From positions 2,170,001 to 2,234,000 of the forward strand of contig NZ_OY776223.1 in the NCBI RefSeq assembly GCF_963675395.1: 64,000 nt of DNA. Reading direction: 5' to 3'. This document shows positions 1 to 8,825 of the stretch, piece after piece. Source of the stretch: an uncultured Vibrio sp. (GTDB lineage: Bacteria > Pseudomonadota > Gammaproteobacteria > Enterobacterales > Vibrionaceae). The first letter of the stretch is position 1; each line of letters begins with the position of its first letter. Position numbers and translations under genes: made by a program. The notes under the pieces are model-generated. The model ran no database searches. It saw only the letters and a program-made list of their open reading frames with translations, and had not been told where the DNA came from.

Positions 1-82
1 CTTCCCGCACACCATAAAACTGCAAACTGAATTGCCATAGGTGCTCTAAGGTAAGGGTGTATTCTGCGTGCTTATTTGTCAT
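1..82 (-). CDS. TIGR02444-type protein, 5' end only (partial)
   Basis: The minus strand opens with ATG at 82-80 and reads MTNKHAEYTLTLEHLWQFSL before running off the window edge after about 27 codons. The LWQFSLQFYG segment resembles the start of the TIGR02444 family of small uncharacterised gammaproteobacterial proteins that follow yheS. Its ATG overlaps the TGA stop of yheS (ATGA), so translation is probably coupled to that gene. Only the N-terminus is visible, so the family call rests on a short segment plus position. Confidence 0.6.
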   Translation of the reverse strand, partial: MTNKHAEYTLTLEHLWQFSLQFYGVRE

Positions 83-1998
83 TGATTAAACTCTAGCTCC
101 ATCTGCTCAAGTTCTTCCTGAGCTGACATCCATTCCATTTCTACTTCTTCGAGCTCTGATTTGCTCGATGATTGAAGCGCTAACACTTCATTTAGTTTAG
201 CTTTATTTTCGGCTTCATACAGAGAGTTATCCGCTAATTGTTCTTCAGCTTTTGCTAGTGCTTCTCCTAACTTATCCATTTTATTTTCTAATTGTGTCAG
301 CGTTTTGCGAATTGGTGCCGTTTGTTTACGAAATTCGGCTTCGCGGCGTTTCTGCTCTTTCTTCGCAGCGGCGCTATTGGCGGTGTCTTTCTCCGGTTGT
401 GATGCCTGTGCCTCTTTACGCTCAACTTTTTGTTGCTCTGTTAACCATTTATAGTAGTCATTTAAGTCGCCATCAAATGGGGCAACCTGACGGTCGTGGA
501 CGAGATACAAGTCATCTGTGGTGGCACGTAACAGGTAGCGGTCGTGTGAGACAATCACCATGGCGCCTTCGAACGTTTGTAGTGCCATCGTTAATGCCTG
601 ACGCATGTCTAAGTCTAGATGGTTGGTTGGCTCATCGAGCAGTAATAGGTTTGGTTTTTGCCAAACAATCAACGCCAAGACCAAACGTGCTTTTTCGCCA
701 CCCGAGAATGGCGCCACTTTCTCCAGCGCTTTATCACCTTGGAAGCCAAAACTACCCAGATAATCACGCAACTGTTGTTCGGTTTGATTCGGTGCGATTT
801 GCATTAAGTGCTGTAGTGGCGTTTCTTCAGGGTGCAGCGTTTCAAGCTGGTGCTGAGCGAAGTAGCCAATCTTCACGCCTTGTGAGTAGGTCAGGTCGCC
901 GCCTTGTGCTTTGAGTTCGCCAGACAGCAGTTTGATCAGCGTTGATTTACCCGCGCCGTTACGGCCGAGCAGGCCGATGCGGCTACCCGGAACGAGGTTA
1001 AGGCGGATTTTCTCCAGAATTAAGTTGTCATCGTAGCCAGCCGAGACGTCATCCATCATCATAATTGGATTCGGTAAGGCGGCAGGTTGACGGAATTCAA
1101 AACTGAACGGGTTATCGAATTGCGCCGGTAACACTTTTTCCATGCGTTCCAGTGCCTTAATACGGCTCTGCGCCTGACGCGCTTTAGAGGCTTTGTAGCG
1201 GAAGCGGTCGATGTAGCTTTGCATGTGTGACATCTGCTTTTGCTGCTTCTCGAACATCGCTTGTTGAAGAACCATTTTTTGCGCACGTTGGTTTTCGAAT
1301 GACGAGTAGTTTCCGGTGTATTCATTGAGCTGCTGATTTTCGATGTGAATGATGCGGCCAACGATAGGATCGAGGAAATCACGGTCGTGCGAGATAAGAA
1401 TCAGCGTACCCGGGTAGCTCTGTAGCCAGCGCTCCAGCCACATTACCGCATCCAAATCTAAGTGGTTGGTTGGTTCATCGAGCAATAGTAAATCGGAGCG
1501 ACAAAGCAGGGCTTGAGCCAGGTTAAGGCGCATACGCCAACCACCAGAAAATTGAGTCAGACTCCAGCTCATCTGTTCCTGACTGAACCCTAAGCCGTCA
1601 AGCAATTCTGCAGCTCGGGCGCGAATGCTGTAACCACCAATAGTTTCGATTTTGCCGTGGATTTCTGCGACTAAAGTACCGTTGTCTTGCTCTTCAGCGG
1701 CGGAAAGCTGCTTTTCAAGGTCACGGAACTCACGATCTCCATCAATGACATACTCTAATGCACTGCGATCCAGAGCGGGTGTTTCCTGTGCTACCCAGGC
1801 CAATTCCCAGTGCTGGGGTTGGCTGAATGAACCAGCATCAATGGACAGTTCATCTTTTAGCAGCGCGAACAGGGTGGATTTACCACAGCCATTTTTTCCA
1901 ACTAGGCCGACTTTATCTCCGGGATGGATAGTCGCAGAAGCTTGATCTAAAAGAGGTTTACCGCCACGCAGTAACTGAATATCAGAAAAGGTAATCAT
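79..1998 (-). CDS. yheS: ABC-F family ATPase YheS
   Basis: This is a soluble ABC-F protein of about 639 residues with two tandem ATPase domains and no membrane segments. Domain 1 has Walker A GLVGKNGCGKST and signature FSGGWRMRL; domain 2 has GLLGRNGAGKST and FSGGEKARL; both have LLLLDEPTNHLDLD. A charged linker and a C-terminal coiled coil rich in Glu, Lys and Gln follow. ABC-F proteins act on the ribosome; the exact role of YheS is poorly defined. I chose the ATG at 1998 (MITFSDIQLLRGG) because it matches E. coli YheS in start and length; an in-frame start at 2040 would add 14 residues. It is divergent from kefG. Confidence 0.93.
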   Translation of the reverse strand: MITFSDIQLLRGGKPLLDQASATIHPGDKVGLVGKNGCGKSTLFALLKDELSIDAGSFSQPQHWELAWVAQETPALDRSALEYVIDGDREFRDLEKQLSAAEEQDNGTLVAEIHGKIETIGGYSIRARAAELLDGLGFSQEQMSWSLTQFSGGWRMRLNLAQALLCRSDLLLLDEPTNHLDLDAVMWLERWLQSYPGTLILISHDRDFLDPIVGRIIHIENQQLNEYTGNYSSFENQRAQKMVLQQAMFEKQQKQMSHMQSYIDRFRYKASKARQAQSRIKALERMEKVLPAQFDNPFSFEFRQPAALPNPIMMMDDVSAGYDDNLILEKIRLNLVPGSRIGLLGRNGAGKSTLIKLLSGELKAQGGDLTYSQGVKIGYFAQHQLETLHPEETPLQHLMQIAPNQTEQQLRDYLGSFGFQGDKALEKVAPFSGGEKARLVLALIVWQKPNLLLLDEPTNHLDLDMRQALTMALQTFEGAMVIVSHDRYLLRATTDDLYLVHDRQVAPFDGDLNDYYKWLTEQQKVERKEAQASQPEKDTANSAAAKKEQKRREAEFRKQTAPIRKTLTQLENKMDKLGEALAKAEEQLADNSLYEAENKAKLNEVLALQSSSKSELEEVEMEWMSAQEELEQMELEFNQ

Positions 1999-2173
1999 AG
2001 AGTCGTCATTCACTTTGCGCAGTGCGCGTTGCTTTGTCACTAAGGTATGTATCTAGCGGTGAATAGTAGGGGTATTGGCACTAAAAGTCGATCTCTGAGC
2101 ACGAATTGCATTATGCTGCACAAAAACGTATAACAATTTGATAACGGATAAAAATGACCACAAGGACGACCAT

Positions 2174-2770
2174 TTGGCTGTGACAGCGTCTATTCCCCCA
2201 AGAGTTCTGGTTATCTATGCTCACCCAGAGCCACATAACTCCATTGCAAATCAAGTGATGATAAAGAGAATTCAATCACTTGATCATGTAACGGTGCACG
2301 ATTTGTATGGTGCTTATCCGGACTTTTTTATCGATATTAGCCACGAGCATGAGCTCTTAAACGATCATGATGTGATCGTATTTCATCATCCTCTCTACAT
2401 GTATTCTTGCCCTGCACTGTTAAAAGAGTGGTTAGATCGAGTGCTAGGTAAAGGCTTCGCGTTCGGCGATGGTTGTGCCCTAAAAGGAAAATATTGGCGC
2501 AGTGTGATCACGACAGGTGGTAAAGAGGAAGCGTTCAGTACTAAGGGTTACAACAAATATCCGTTGGAGCAAATTCTTCAACCATTTGAGCTAACAGCCG
2601 CTCTATGTCAAATGTACTGGTTAGAACCATTAGTTTTGTATTGGTCGCGAAATGTCTCTGATATTGAGCGTTATGAACACGCAGAGCAGTATCGTCGATG
2701 GTTGAGCGACCCGTTAAAAAACTGGAACGCAGCAAACGAACAGGGAGTTCAGCATGGCAGTCACCAGTGA
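2174..2770 (+). CDS. kefG: Glutathione-regulated potassium-efflux ancillary protein KefG
   Basis: This is a flavodoxin-like NAD(P)H oxidoreductase that in E. coli binds and activates the KefB antiporter. The reading VLVIYAHPEPHNSIANQ, then VTVHDLYGAYPDFFIDI and HPLYMYSCPALLKEWLDRVL, closely matches KefG. There is no in-frame ATG before the conserved region. I favour the TTG at 2174 because AAGGA lies 7 nt upstream; the frame is open back to a TTG at 2138, and a GTG lies at 2180. The 3' end overlaps kefB by 17 bases, so the two subunits are one translational unit. Confidence 0.9.
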   Translation: MAVTASIPPRVLVIYAHPEPHNSIANQVMIKRIQSLDHVTVHDLYGAYPDFFIDISHEHELLNDHDVIVFHHPLYMYSCPALLKEWLDRVLGKGFAFGDGCALKGKYWRSVITTGGKEEAFSTKGYNKYPLEQILQPFELTAALCQMYWLEPLVLYWSRNVSDIERYEHAEQYRRWLSDPLKNWNAANEQGVQHGSHQ

Positions 2771-4550
2771 GTTTCTTCAAAGTAGTGTGGTATTCCTTTC
2801 TGCTGCCGTTATTGCCGTGCCACTTGCCCAGCGATTTGGGTTGGGATCGGTACTGGGCTATCTATTAGCGGGTGTCTTGATTGGCCCATGGGGGCTGGGA
2901 CTGATAAGTGATGTGGATGCAATTTTGCATTTTGCTGAGCTCGGAGTCGTATTGCTCCTGTTCTTAATCGGTCTGGAATTGAACCCCAAAAAACTGTGGC
3001 AGATGCGAGGGCCGATTTTAGGACTCGGTGGCGCTCAGGTTGTGGTGACCACTTTTGTTATTGGCAGCATTGTCAGTATGCTCGGGCTGAGTATGCAGGT
3101 GAGTCTGGTTATTGGTATGGGCCTGGCTCTATCTTCAACCGCTATTGCTCTGAGAGTGATTGAAGAGCAAGGGCTGAATGGCTCTGAAACTGGGCAGTCT
3201 GGCTTTGCGGTTCTTCTATTTCAGGATATAGCTGTAATCCCAATGTTGGCAGTATTGCCCCTTTTAGCGGGTGGGCAAACTGGCGGTGATTGGTTGGATG
3301 TATTGACCGTGCTCGGTAGTGTGATTGCGTTGCTGATCGGCGGCCACTTTTTGCTTCGACCGCTGTTTCGTTTTGTTGTAATGAGTGGGGGGCGTGAGCT
3401 ATTTACTATCGCGTCTCTGTTGGTGGTGCTGGGTATTGCTGTGGTGATGCAAAAGCTTGGGTTATCTATGGCGTTAGGAACCTTCTTAGCTGGCGTACTA
3501 TTAGCGGAAAGCGAATACCGTCATGAATTAGAAATTGCAATCGAGCCGTTTAAGGGATTGCTGTTAGGGCTGTTTTTTATCGCCGTAGGCATGTCCGTCA
3601 ACCTTGGTTTGTTGGCACTACAACCACTAGAAATTCTGGCTACGGTTGTGGCACTGGTTACGGCCAAAGGGTTGGTGCTTTATGCATTGGCGCGAGCTGC
3701 CCGAGTTCGGCCAAAAGCGCGCAGTCGCATGGCTGCAATCTTAAGCCAGGGCGGGGAGTTTGCATTCGTCATTTTCACTGCCGCAAGCCAAGAAGGCATT
3801 TTAACCCAACAGCAGGTTGCTTTTTTGTTGGTCGTGGTCAGCTTATCAATGGTGACCACGCCGATGCTGTTGATGGGGCAAAAGAAGTGGTTTGCGCACA
3901 CGCTTAATCAAGAAGAGGAGAGTGTTACCGCTAATGTGGTTGATCGTCACCCACGGGTTATCATCGCGGGATTTGGCCGTTTCGGTCAGGTGGTCGGACG
4001 CTTAATGTATGCTAACAAAATTAAAGTCACGGTCTTAGAAAGTGACGCCAGCCAAATTCACCTGCTACGTAAATATGGCTACAAAGTGTTTTATGGCGAT
4101 GCAACCCAGATCGATTTGTTACGTGCCGCTGGCGCCGATAAAGCGGAAGCATTGGTAATTTGTACTGACTCTCCGGACGAAGTGATGGCAATCGTCGATA
4201 TTTGCCGTACGCATTTTCCGCAACTCAAATTGCTTGCTCGTGCCCGTAGCCGGGTTGAAGCCTACCAGCTGATGAGTCATGGCGTGCAAAATTACTCGCG
4301 TGAAACCTTCTTGGGGGCACTGGACCTTGGCCGTCAGACGCTCGTAGAGCTCGGCATGCACCCATATCAAGCAAAGCGGGCAGAAGCACATTTTCGTAAG
4401 CTGGATAATGCTATGCTCAAAGACTTGCTGCCTCAGCACAGTGAAGATAAGAAACTCGCTCAAAGAGCGAAAGAGGCTCGTAAAGAGCTGGAAGAAATTT
4501 TTGGTCGTGAAATGGAAAGCGATCATCAGTCGCCCAATCATTGGAAGTAG
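2754..4550 (+). CDS. kefB: Glutathione-regulated potassium-efflux antiporter KefB
   Basis: This is a 598-residue CPA2-family K+/H+ antiporter of the inner membrane. Residues about 1-380 form roughly a dozen hydrophobic helices (LGYLLAGVLIGPWGL, VVLLLFLIGLELNP, GLALSSTAIALRV). A cytoplasmic RCK/TrkA-N domain follows with the nucleotide-binding motif VIIAGFGRFGQVVG, and the C-terminal tail is charged. In this family the channel is kept closed by glutathione and opened by glutathione adducts, acidifying the cytoplasm to protect against electrophiles. The start overlaps the end of kefG, its ancillary subunit. Confidence 0.94.
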   Translation: MAVTSEFLQSSVVFLSAAVIAVPLAQRFGLGSVLGYLLAGVLIGPWGLGLISDVDAILHFAELGVVLLLFLIGLELNPKKLWQMRGPILGLGGAQVVVTTFVIGSIVSMLGLSMQVSLVIGMGLALSSTAIALRVIEEQGLNGSETGQSGFAVLLFQDIAVIPMLAVLPLLAGGQTGGDWLDVLTVLGSVIALLIGGHFLLRPLFRFVVMSGGRELFTIASLLVVLGIAVVMQKLGLSMALGTFLAGVLLAESEYRHELEIAIEPFKGLLLGLFFIAVGMSVNLGLLALQPLEILATVVALVTAKGLVLYALARAARVRPKARSRMAAILSQGGEFAFVIFTAASQEGILTQQQVAFLLVVVSLSMVTTPMLLMGQKKWFAHTLNQEEESVTANVVDRHPRVIIAGFGRFGQVVGRLMYANKIKVTVLESDASQIHLLRKYGYKVFYGDATQIDLLRAAGADKAEALVICTDSPDEVMAIVDICRTHFPQLKLLARARSRVEAYQLMSHGVQNYSRETFLGALDLGRQTLVELGMHPYQAKRAEAHFRKLDNAMLKDLLPQHSEDKKLAQRAKEARKELEEIFGREMESDHQSPNHWK

Positions 4551-4583
4551 TACTTGAGCTTAGATTCAAGATAAGGAAATAGC

Positions 4584-4784
4584 GTGAAAATTAAAAAACG
4601 TTTTATTGCTGGTGCAAGTTGTCCACAGTGCAGCCAGCAAGATACCCTACGCTGGTGGATTGAGAATAACATTGAGTTGGTAGAGTGCGTTGAGTGTGAC
4701 TATACAGAGCAGCGCAAACCGCAATCTGTAGAGAAAAATAAACACTCAGGGCAGGAAATGATCGGGATTTTTAAGCCGGAGTAA
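4584..4784 (+). CDS. yheV: YheV family putative zinc-ribbon protein
   Basis: This 66-residue protein has two CxxC pairs, CPQC near residue 14 and CVEC near residue 37, around a conserved tryptophan pair, as in the YheV family of putative metal-binding proteins. It starts with GTG at 4584, with an AAGGAA element about 6 nt upstream. It lies 33 bp after kefB on the same strand and before slyD, the order seen in E. coli. No biochemical function is established for the family. Confidence 0.85.
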   Translation: MKIKKRFIAGASCPQCSQQDTLRWWIENNIELVECVECDYTEQRKPQSVEKNKHSGQEMIGIFKPE

Positions 4785-4876
4785 TTGAACTTCGATAATA
4801 GATCCCCATAATACACCCTATCAACTCAGTACTTAACCCCGTTCAGGTTAAGTCAATTAATCTCTCTGGAGTTAGT

Positions 4877-5428
4877 ATGAAAATCGAAAAGAACGTTGTT
4901 GCAAGCCTTGCATACAAAGTAATGTTGGAAGACGGTGTTGTTGTTGATCAATCAACGACTGAAGCACCTCTTGATTACCTTCACGGTCACAACAACCTAA
5001 TCACAGGTCTTGAAAAAGAACTTGAAGGCAAAGTGGCAGGCGACAAGTTCTCTGCAACTGTAGCTCCTGAAGATGCTTACGGCGAGCACAACGACGCGCT
5101 TGTTCAACGCGTTCCTGCAGAAGTTTTCCAGGGTGTTGATCAAATCGAAGTGGGTATGCGTTTCCTAGCGGATACTGACCAAGGTCCAATCCCTGTAGAA
5201 GTAACAGAAGTAGACGGCGAAGAAGTAATTGTGGATGGTAACCACATGCTTGCTGGTCAAACACTGACGTTTGAAGTTGAAGTGGTAGCAACTCGCGAAG
5301 CAACGACAGAAGAGATCGAACACGGTCACATCCACCAAGGTGGCAGCTGTGGTCATGACCATGATCACGATCACGACCACGATCATGAAGGCGGCTGTTG
5401 TGGTGGCGGTAGCTGCGGTTCTCACTAA
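4877..5428 (+). CDS. slyD: FKBP-type peptidyl-prolyl isomerase SlyD
   Basis: This is a cytoplasmic prolyl isomerase and chaperone of 183 residues. It has an FKBP domain split by an insert-in-flap chaperone domain (residues about 1-150) and a metal-binding tail with a long alternating His-Asp run (HDHDHDHDHDH) followed by GGCCGGGSCG. In E. coli the tail binds nickel and helps hydrogenase maturation. The codon use is that of a highly expressed gene. An intrinsic terminator follows at 5460. Confidence 0.95.
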   Translation: MKIEKNVVASLAYKVMLEDGVVVDQSTTEAPLDYLHGHNNLITGLEKELEGKVAGDKFSATVAPEDAYGEHNDALVQRVPAEVFQGVDQIEVGMRFLADTDQGPIPVEVTEVDGEEVIVDGNHMLAGQTLTFEVEVVATREATTEEIEHGHIHQGGSCGHDHDHDHDHDHEGGCCGGGSCGSH

Positions 5429-5459
5429 TTCGCAGTTAACACTTTCTAGATTCTGAATT

Positions 5460-5494
5460 AAAAAGCGCAAGTTGATCGTCAACTTGCGCTTTTT
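5460..5494 (+). terminator. slyD intrinsic terminator
   Basis: A perfect 16-bp stem (5460-5475 with 5479-5494) has a 3-nt loop and ends in a T-run, starting 31 bp after the slyD stop. Confidence 0.9.
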
Positions 5495-5544
5495 GTTTAT
5501 CTGGGGTTTAGTACTGGCTAGTTAATTCAGCCGTTAGGAACGTT

Positions 5545-6486
5545 ATGAACAAACCATTTTCCATTGCCATTCATGGTGGTGCGGGCACGATATTGCGTGA
5601 ACAAATGAATGATTCACTGCAACAGGCTATTTTGACGGATTTGGAAAATGCGGCAAAAGCGGGTCATCAGATATTGGCGAAGGGCGGAGCGTCACTTGAT
5701 GCGGTCATTGCTGCAGTAAAAGTGCTGGAAGATTCCCCTCACTTCAATGCTGGTAAAGGGTCAGTGTTAACCCACAATGAAATGGTTGAGATGGACGCTT
5801 CGATCATGGATGGCAGCAATTTGGCTGCTGGTGCGGTGGCGGGCGTAAGGCATATTAAAAATCCTATTGAGCTGGCTCGTGATGTGATGCAAAAGAGCGA
5901 TCATGTTTTACTGGTTGGCGAGGGGGCTGAAATCTTTGCCTTTGAGCATGGACACCAATATACCGAACAAGATTACTTCTTTACCGACCGACGTTACGAA
6001 CAGCTGATCTCGATGCGAGAGAAAGGGGAGTTTGCGCTTTCTGAGTCTCGTTATCCGGATGATCGTAAACACGGAACAGTGGGTGCGGTTGCTTTGGATC
6101 AGCATGGCAACTTAGCTGCTGCGACAAGTACTGGTGGCGTGACGAACAAAAAATATGGACGTATTGGTGATTCAGCTTTGATCGGCTGTGGAACTGTGGC
6201 CGAAAACGGCGTAGTTGCGGTTTCTGCTACAGGCATAGGCGAGTTCTTTATTCGTAAACGCGTCGCAGAAGATGTGGCGGCTCGGATGCGCTACCTCAAA
6301 GAAGATGTGCATACTGCGTGTGAGGCAGTGATTCAGGGTGATCTGAAAGCCATGGGCGGGGAAGGTGGTTTGATTGCTATCGATGCCGAGGGAGAACTGC
6401 ATTTTGCGATGAACAGTTCCGGCATGTACCGAGCAGGTATCAACACTCAAGGCGAGTTGAGTGTAAAAATCTATGCGGATGAATAG
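5545..6486 (+). CDS. iaaA: Isoaspartyl peptidase / L-asparaginase (Ntn hydrolase)
   Basis: This 313-residue protein matches the plant-type asparaginase family (E. coli IaaA/YbiK). It is made as a precursor that cleaves itself, here before Thr178 in HGTVGAVALD, which becomes the N-terminal nucleophile. IAIHGGAGTI at the start, FNAGKGSVLT and the glycine-rich GCGTVAENGVVAVSATGIGEF are family hallmarks. It hydrolyses isoaspartyl dipeptides and asparagine. There is no signal peptide, so the enzyme should be cytoplasmic. It stands alone between two terminators. Confidence 0.92.
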   Translation: MNKPFSIAIHGGAGTILREQMNDSLQQAILTDLENAAKAGHQILAKGGASLDAVIAAVKVLEDSPHFNAGKGSVLTHNEMVEMDASIMDGSNLAAGAVAGVRHIKNPIELARDVMQKSDHVLLVGEGAEIFAFEHGHQYTEQDYFFTDRRYEQLISMREKGEFALSESRYPDDRKHGTVGAVALDQHGNLAAATSTGGVTNKKYGRIGDSALIGCGTVAENGVVAVSATGIGEFFIRKRVAEDVAARMRYLKEDVHTACEAVIQGDLKAMGGEGGLIAIDAEGELHFAMNSSGMYRAGINTQGELSVKIYADE

Positions 6487-6508
6487 CCTTTGAAATAGAA
6501 TACAAAGA

Positions 6509-6537
6509 ACAAAGCCCAGCTTATTGCCGGGCTTTGT
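6509..6537. terminator. Terminator shared by the asparaginase gene and slyX
   Basis: The 9-bp core stem acaaagccc / gggctttgt lies between two convergent genes and can serve both strands. Confidence 0.75.
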
Positions 6538-6557
6538 TTCGTCTTTCTCGCCACACA

Positions 6558-6785
6558 TTAGTAGTGTGGTGGTGGTGGCTCATTGGCTGGATCTTCCATA
6601 TTGGATGAATCCATATTTTTCACTTTGCCTACCACGTATTTCATCTGATCTTGCATCTTAGTAATCAGCAATTGCTGCTGAGATAATGCGGCGTTCAGAT
6701 CTTCAATCGTCTGTTCTTGGAACGCAGCCTGACACTCAAGGTCATTAACGCGCGCTTCCAGTTGCTGAATAAGTTTTTCTGTCAT
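6558..6785 (-). CDS. slyX: SlyX family protein
   Basis: This is a 75-residue coiled-coil protein (MTEKLIQQLEARVNDLECQA) ending in a proline-histidine tail (EPPPPHY), typical of SlyX. Function is unknown. I take the ATG at 6785 because it aligns with other SlyX proteins; an in-frame ATG at 6806 would add 7 residues. The start codon overlaps the stop of the upstream WD40 gene (ATGA), so the two are translationally coupled. Confidence 0.88.
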   Translation of the reverse strand: MTEKLIQQLEARVNDLECQAAFQEQTIEDLNAALSQQQLLITKMQDQMKYVVGKVKNMDSSNMEDPANEPPPPHY

Positions 6786-7768
6786 GATCCGTTCTCTAGC
6801 TGCCAAGCTTGGGCGATACCTGCAGAAGTGGCAGTAATTACACGTTGTTTGGAATCAAAGGCAGCATCATACACGACCGCACGAGGAGGGCGAGTATCTT
6901 TTTTCGGCTCCACTTCAAATCCGTCGATACGTTTTCCTGTTTGAGTATTCCATACAGAGACTTGACCTGCAGGGCTTCCGGTGACAAGCAGAGAACCATC
7001 ATCAGAGAACCTTGCGGTGGAGAATATCAACTGACGAGACCAACTGCGGAGCTGCGACACTTTTTCTCCTGTCTCTAAATTCCAGATAACGGCTTGGTTG
7101 CCACCATCCGAGCTCATCGCCAGTTTCCCATCACGTTGCAAAGCTACTCGCACCACTCGTTGTTCATGTTCAAAGGTTCGTAGAATCTGGCCAGACTTGG
7201 TATCCCACAGAAAGGCTTTATAGTCATTCCCCCCCGTTAACGCAAAGCGGCCATTGGGGGATATCGCCACGCTGTTGACTTTTTCTTGATGAGCAAGGAA
7301 CTCCAAACGACGCCCGGTGACTAAGTTGACATAAATCGCTTTACCGTTTGAAAGGCCAAGCAGCACTTGTTCACCATCGCTGGTGAGAGCAATGTCGCGA
7401 ATCAAAGCATCTGAAATTGACCAAAGCCCTTTAGCTTGTGTCCAGCCGAGATCCCAGACAGCAAAGTTTGTCTGGCCCGCGGTCACTGCATAACGACCAT
7501 TGTCTGAGATGCGAATGTGGGAAACTACATTGGCGTCAGCATCGAGTGCACCCAGCTTAGCTAACTGTTCATTTTGCTCAAGATCCCACAATATCAAGTG
7601 ATCCACTTGAGAATAGAGTAGGGCAAATCGGCCATCTCGGCTAAGTGCAAAACTGGTTGACCCTTGTGGTTCAAGAGGCCAGCGTTGCGCCTCATGCTCG
7701 GTAAAAAAGCAACCATTTAACGTGGTGATGACAATTAAATATAGGAATAAATGAGAAATTCTTTGCAT
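6782..7768 (-). CDS. WD40-repeat lipoprotein, function unknown
   Basis: This 328-residue protein begins MQRISHLFLYLIVITTLNGC, a signal peptide with a lipobox (LNGC), so it is probably membrane anchored facing the periplasm. The rest reads as WD40 blades, with WDLEQNEQ, WDLGWTQ, WDTKSGQ, WNLETGEK and WNTQTGKR about 40 residues apart, predicting a beta-propeller scaffold. The frame is open to 7990, but the signal peptide sets the start at 7768. It is transcribed with slyX and is divergent from fkpA. I know of no defined function. Confidence 0.85.
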   Translation of the reverse strand: MQRISHLFLYLIVITTLNGCFFTEHEAQRWPLEPQGSTSFALSRDGRFALLYSQVDHLILWDLEQNEQLAKLGALDADANVVSHIRISDNGRYAVTAGQTNFAVWDLGWTQAKGLWSISDALIRDIALTSDGEQVLLGLSNGKAIYVNLVTGRRLEFLAHQEKVNSVAISPNGRFALTGGNDYKAFLWDTKSGQILRTFEHEQRVVRVALQRDGKLAMSSDGGNQAVIWNLETGEKVSQLRSWSRQLIFSTARFSDDGSLLVTGSPAGQVSVWNTQTGKRIDGFEVEPKKDTRPPRAVVYDAAFDSKQRVITATSAGIAQAWQLENGS

Positions 7769-7896
7769 CACATCTAATAATCCGGTTTGTGTCTTAAGAC
7801 ATATAGCTAGTATATTGGTATAACGATTGTCTTCACTAGTCTCATAGAAGAATTGTGCACAACAACCAATGGCGAAGCCATTATTGGGAGAATTTA

Positions 7897-8679
7897 ATGA
7901 AATCAGTTTTAAAAGTGTCGCTACTTGCTGCAACAGTAATGCTAGCGGTAGGTTGTCAGAAAGAAGAAACAAAAGCAGAAGAAGCTGCACCTCAAGCTGA
8001 GCAAGTTCAAGCAGAAACTGGCAAAGCAGTTCACTTTAAAACCGACGATGACAAAGCGGCGTACGCAATTGGCGTTTCATTTGCTAACTACCTAAGCTCT
8101 AGTATCGAGAAACCAAGCGAAATCGGCATTGATCTGAACAAAGATCTTGTCCTTAAAGGCATCGAAGACGTATTTAAAGGCAACGCAGAGCTAAATGAAG
8201 AAGAAACTCGCGCAGCGCTAGAATCTCTAGATAAGCGCGTTGCGGATAAGATGCAGGCACAAGCGGCAGAAAAAGCAGCAGCAGCGAAGAAAGCTGGTGA
8301 TGACTTCCGCGCAGAGTTTGAGAAGCAAGAGGGGGTTGTGAAAACTGAATCTGGTCTTCTTTATCAAGTAATGACGCCAGCAGAAGGCGAGAAGCCTAAA
8401 GATACTGACACAGTACAGGTTCACTACAAAGGTACCCTGACTGACGGCACTCAGTTCGACAGCTCATACGATCGTGGTGAGCCAGCAACATTCCCTCTAA
8501 ACCGTGTAATTCCAGGTTGGACGGAAGGTGTGCAGCTAATGCCAGTGGGCTCTAAATTCAAGTTCGTTATCCCGCCAGAGCTGGCTTACGGTGACCAAGA
8601 CACGCCAAGCATTCCTGCGAATTCAACGCTCGTATTCGAAGTTGAGCTACTTAAAATAGAGAATGACAAAGCTGAGTAA
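7897..8679 (+). CDS. fkpA: FKBP-type peptidyl-prolyl isomerase FkpA
   Basis: This 260-residue cell-envelope prolyl isomerase and chaperone has an N-terminal dimerisation domain rich in Ala, Glu and Lys (residues about 40-145) and a C-terminal FKBP domain (VQVHYKGTLTDGTQFDSSYD, LMPVGSKFKFVIPPELAYG). It folds outer-membrane and periplasmic proteins. The start at 7897 has GGGAG about 6 nt upstream. The signal sequence ends in LAVGC, which looks like a lipobox, whereas the E. coli enzyme is soluble. Confidence 0.93.
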   Translation: MKSVLKVSLLAATVMLAVGCQKEETKAEEAAPQAEQVQAETGKAVHFKTDDDKAAYAIGVSFANYLSSSIEKPSEIGIDLNKDLVLKGIEDVFKGNAELNEEETRAALESLDKRVADKMQAQAAEKAAAAKKAGDDFRAEFEKQEGVVKTESGLLYQVMTPAEGEKPKDTDTVQVHYKGTLTDGTQFDSSYDRGEPATFPLNRVIPGWTEGVQLMPVGSKFKFVIPPELAYGDQDTPSIPANSTLVFEVELLKIENDKAE

Positions 8680-8705
8680 TCAGAACAACTCAAGCTAACT
8701 TATTG

Positions 8706-8733
8706 AAAAAGGTCCGTTTAACGGGCCTTTTTT
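8706..8733 (+). terminator. fkpA intrinsic terminator
   Basis: A 7-bp GC-rich stem (aggtccg / cgggcct, one G-T pair) is flanked by A5 and T6 runs, about 30 bp after the fkpA stop. Confidence 0.85.
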
Positions 8734-8825
8734 GTTCTAGGTCACTAGTTGGAGAGTTTGCTAGGTTGACTTTCAAATTTTCTGATAAACTTACACCAAT
8801 TTGTTGATTTTTCGCTCGAAGGCTT

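Noticed and set aside
252..914. 220-codon open frame on the plus strand
   Set aside because: It lies wholly antisense to yheS, whose protein is fully conserved; the translation resembles no family and has no start signals.
1059..1382. Second open frame on the minus strand inside yheS
   Set aside because: It overlaps yheS in another frame on the same strand and has no family resemblance; it is a shadow of the real gene.
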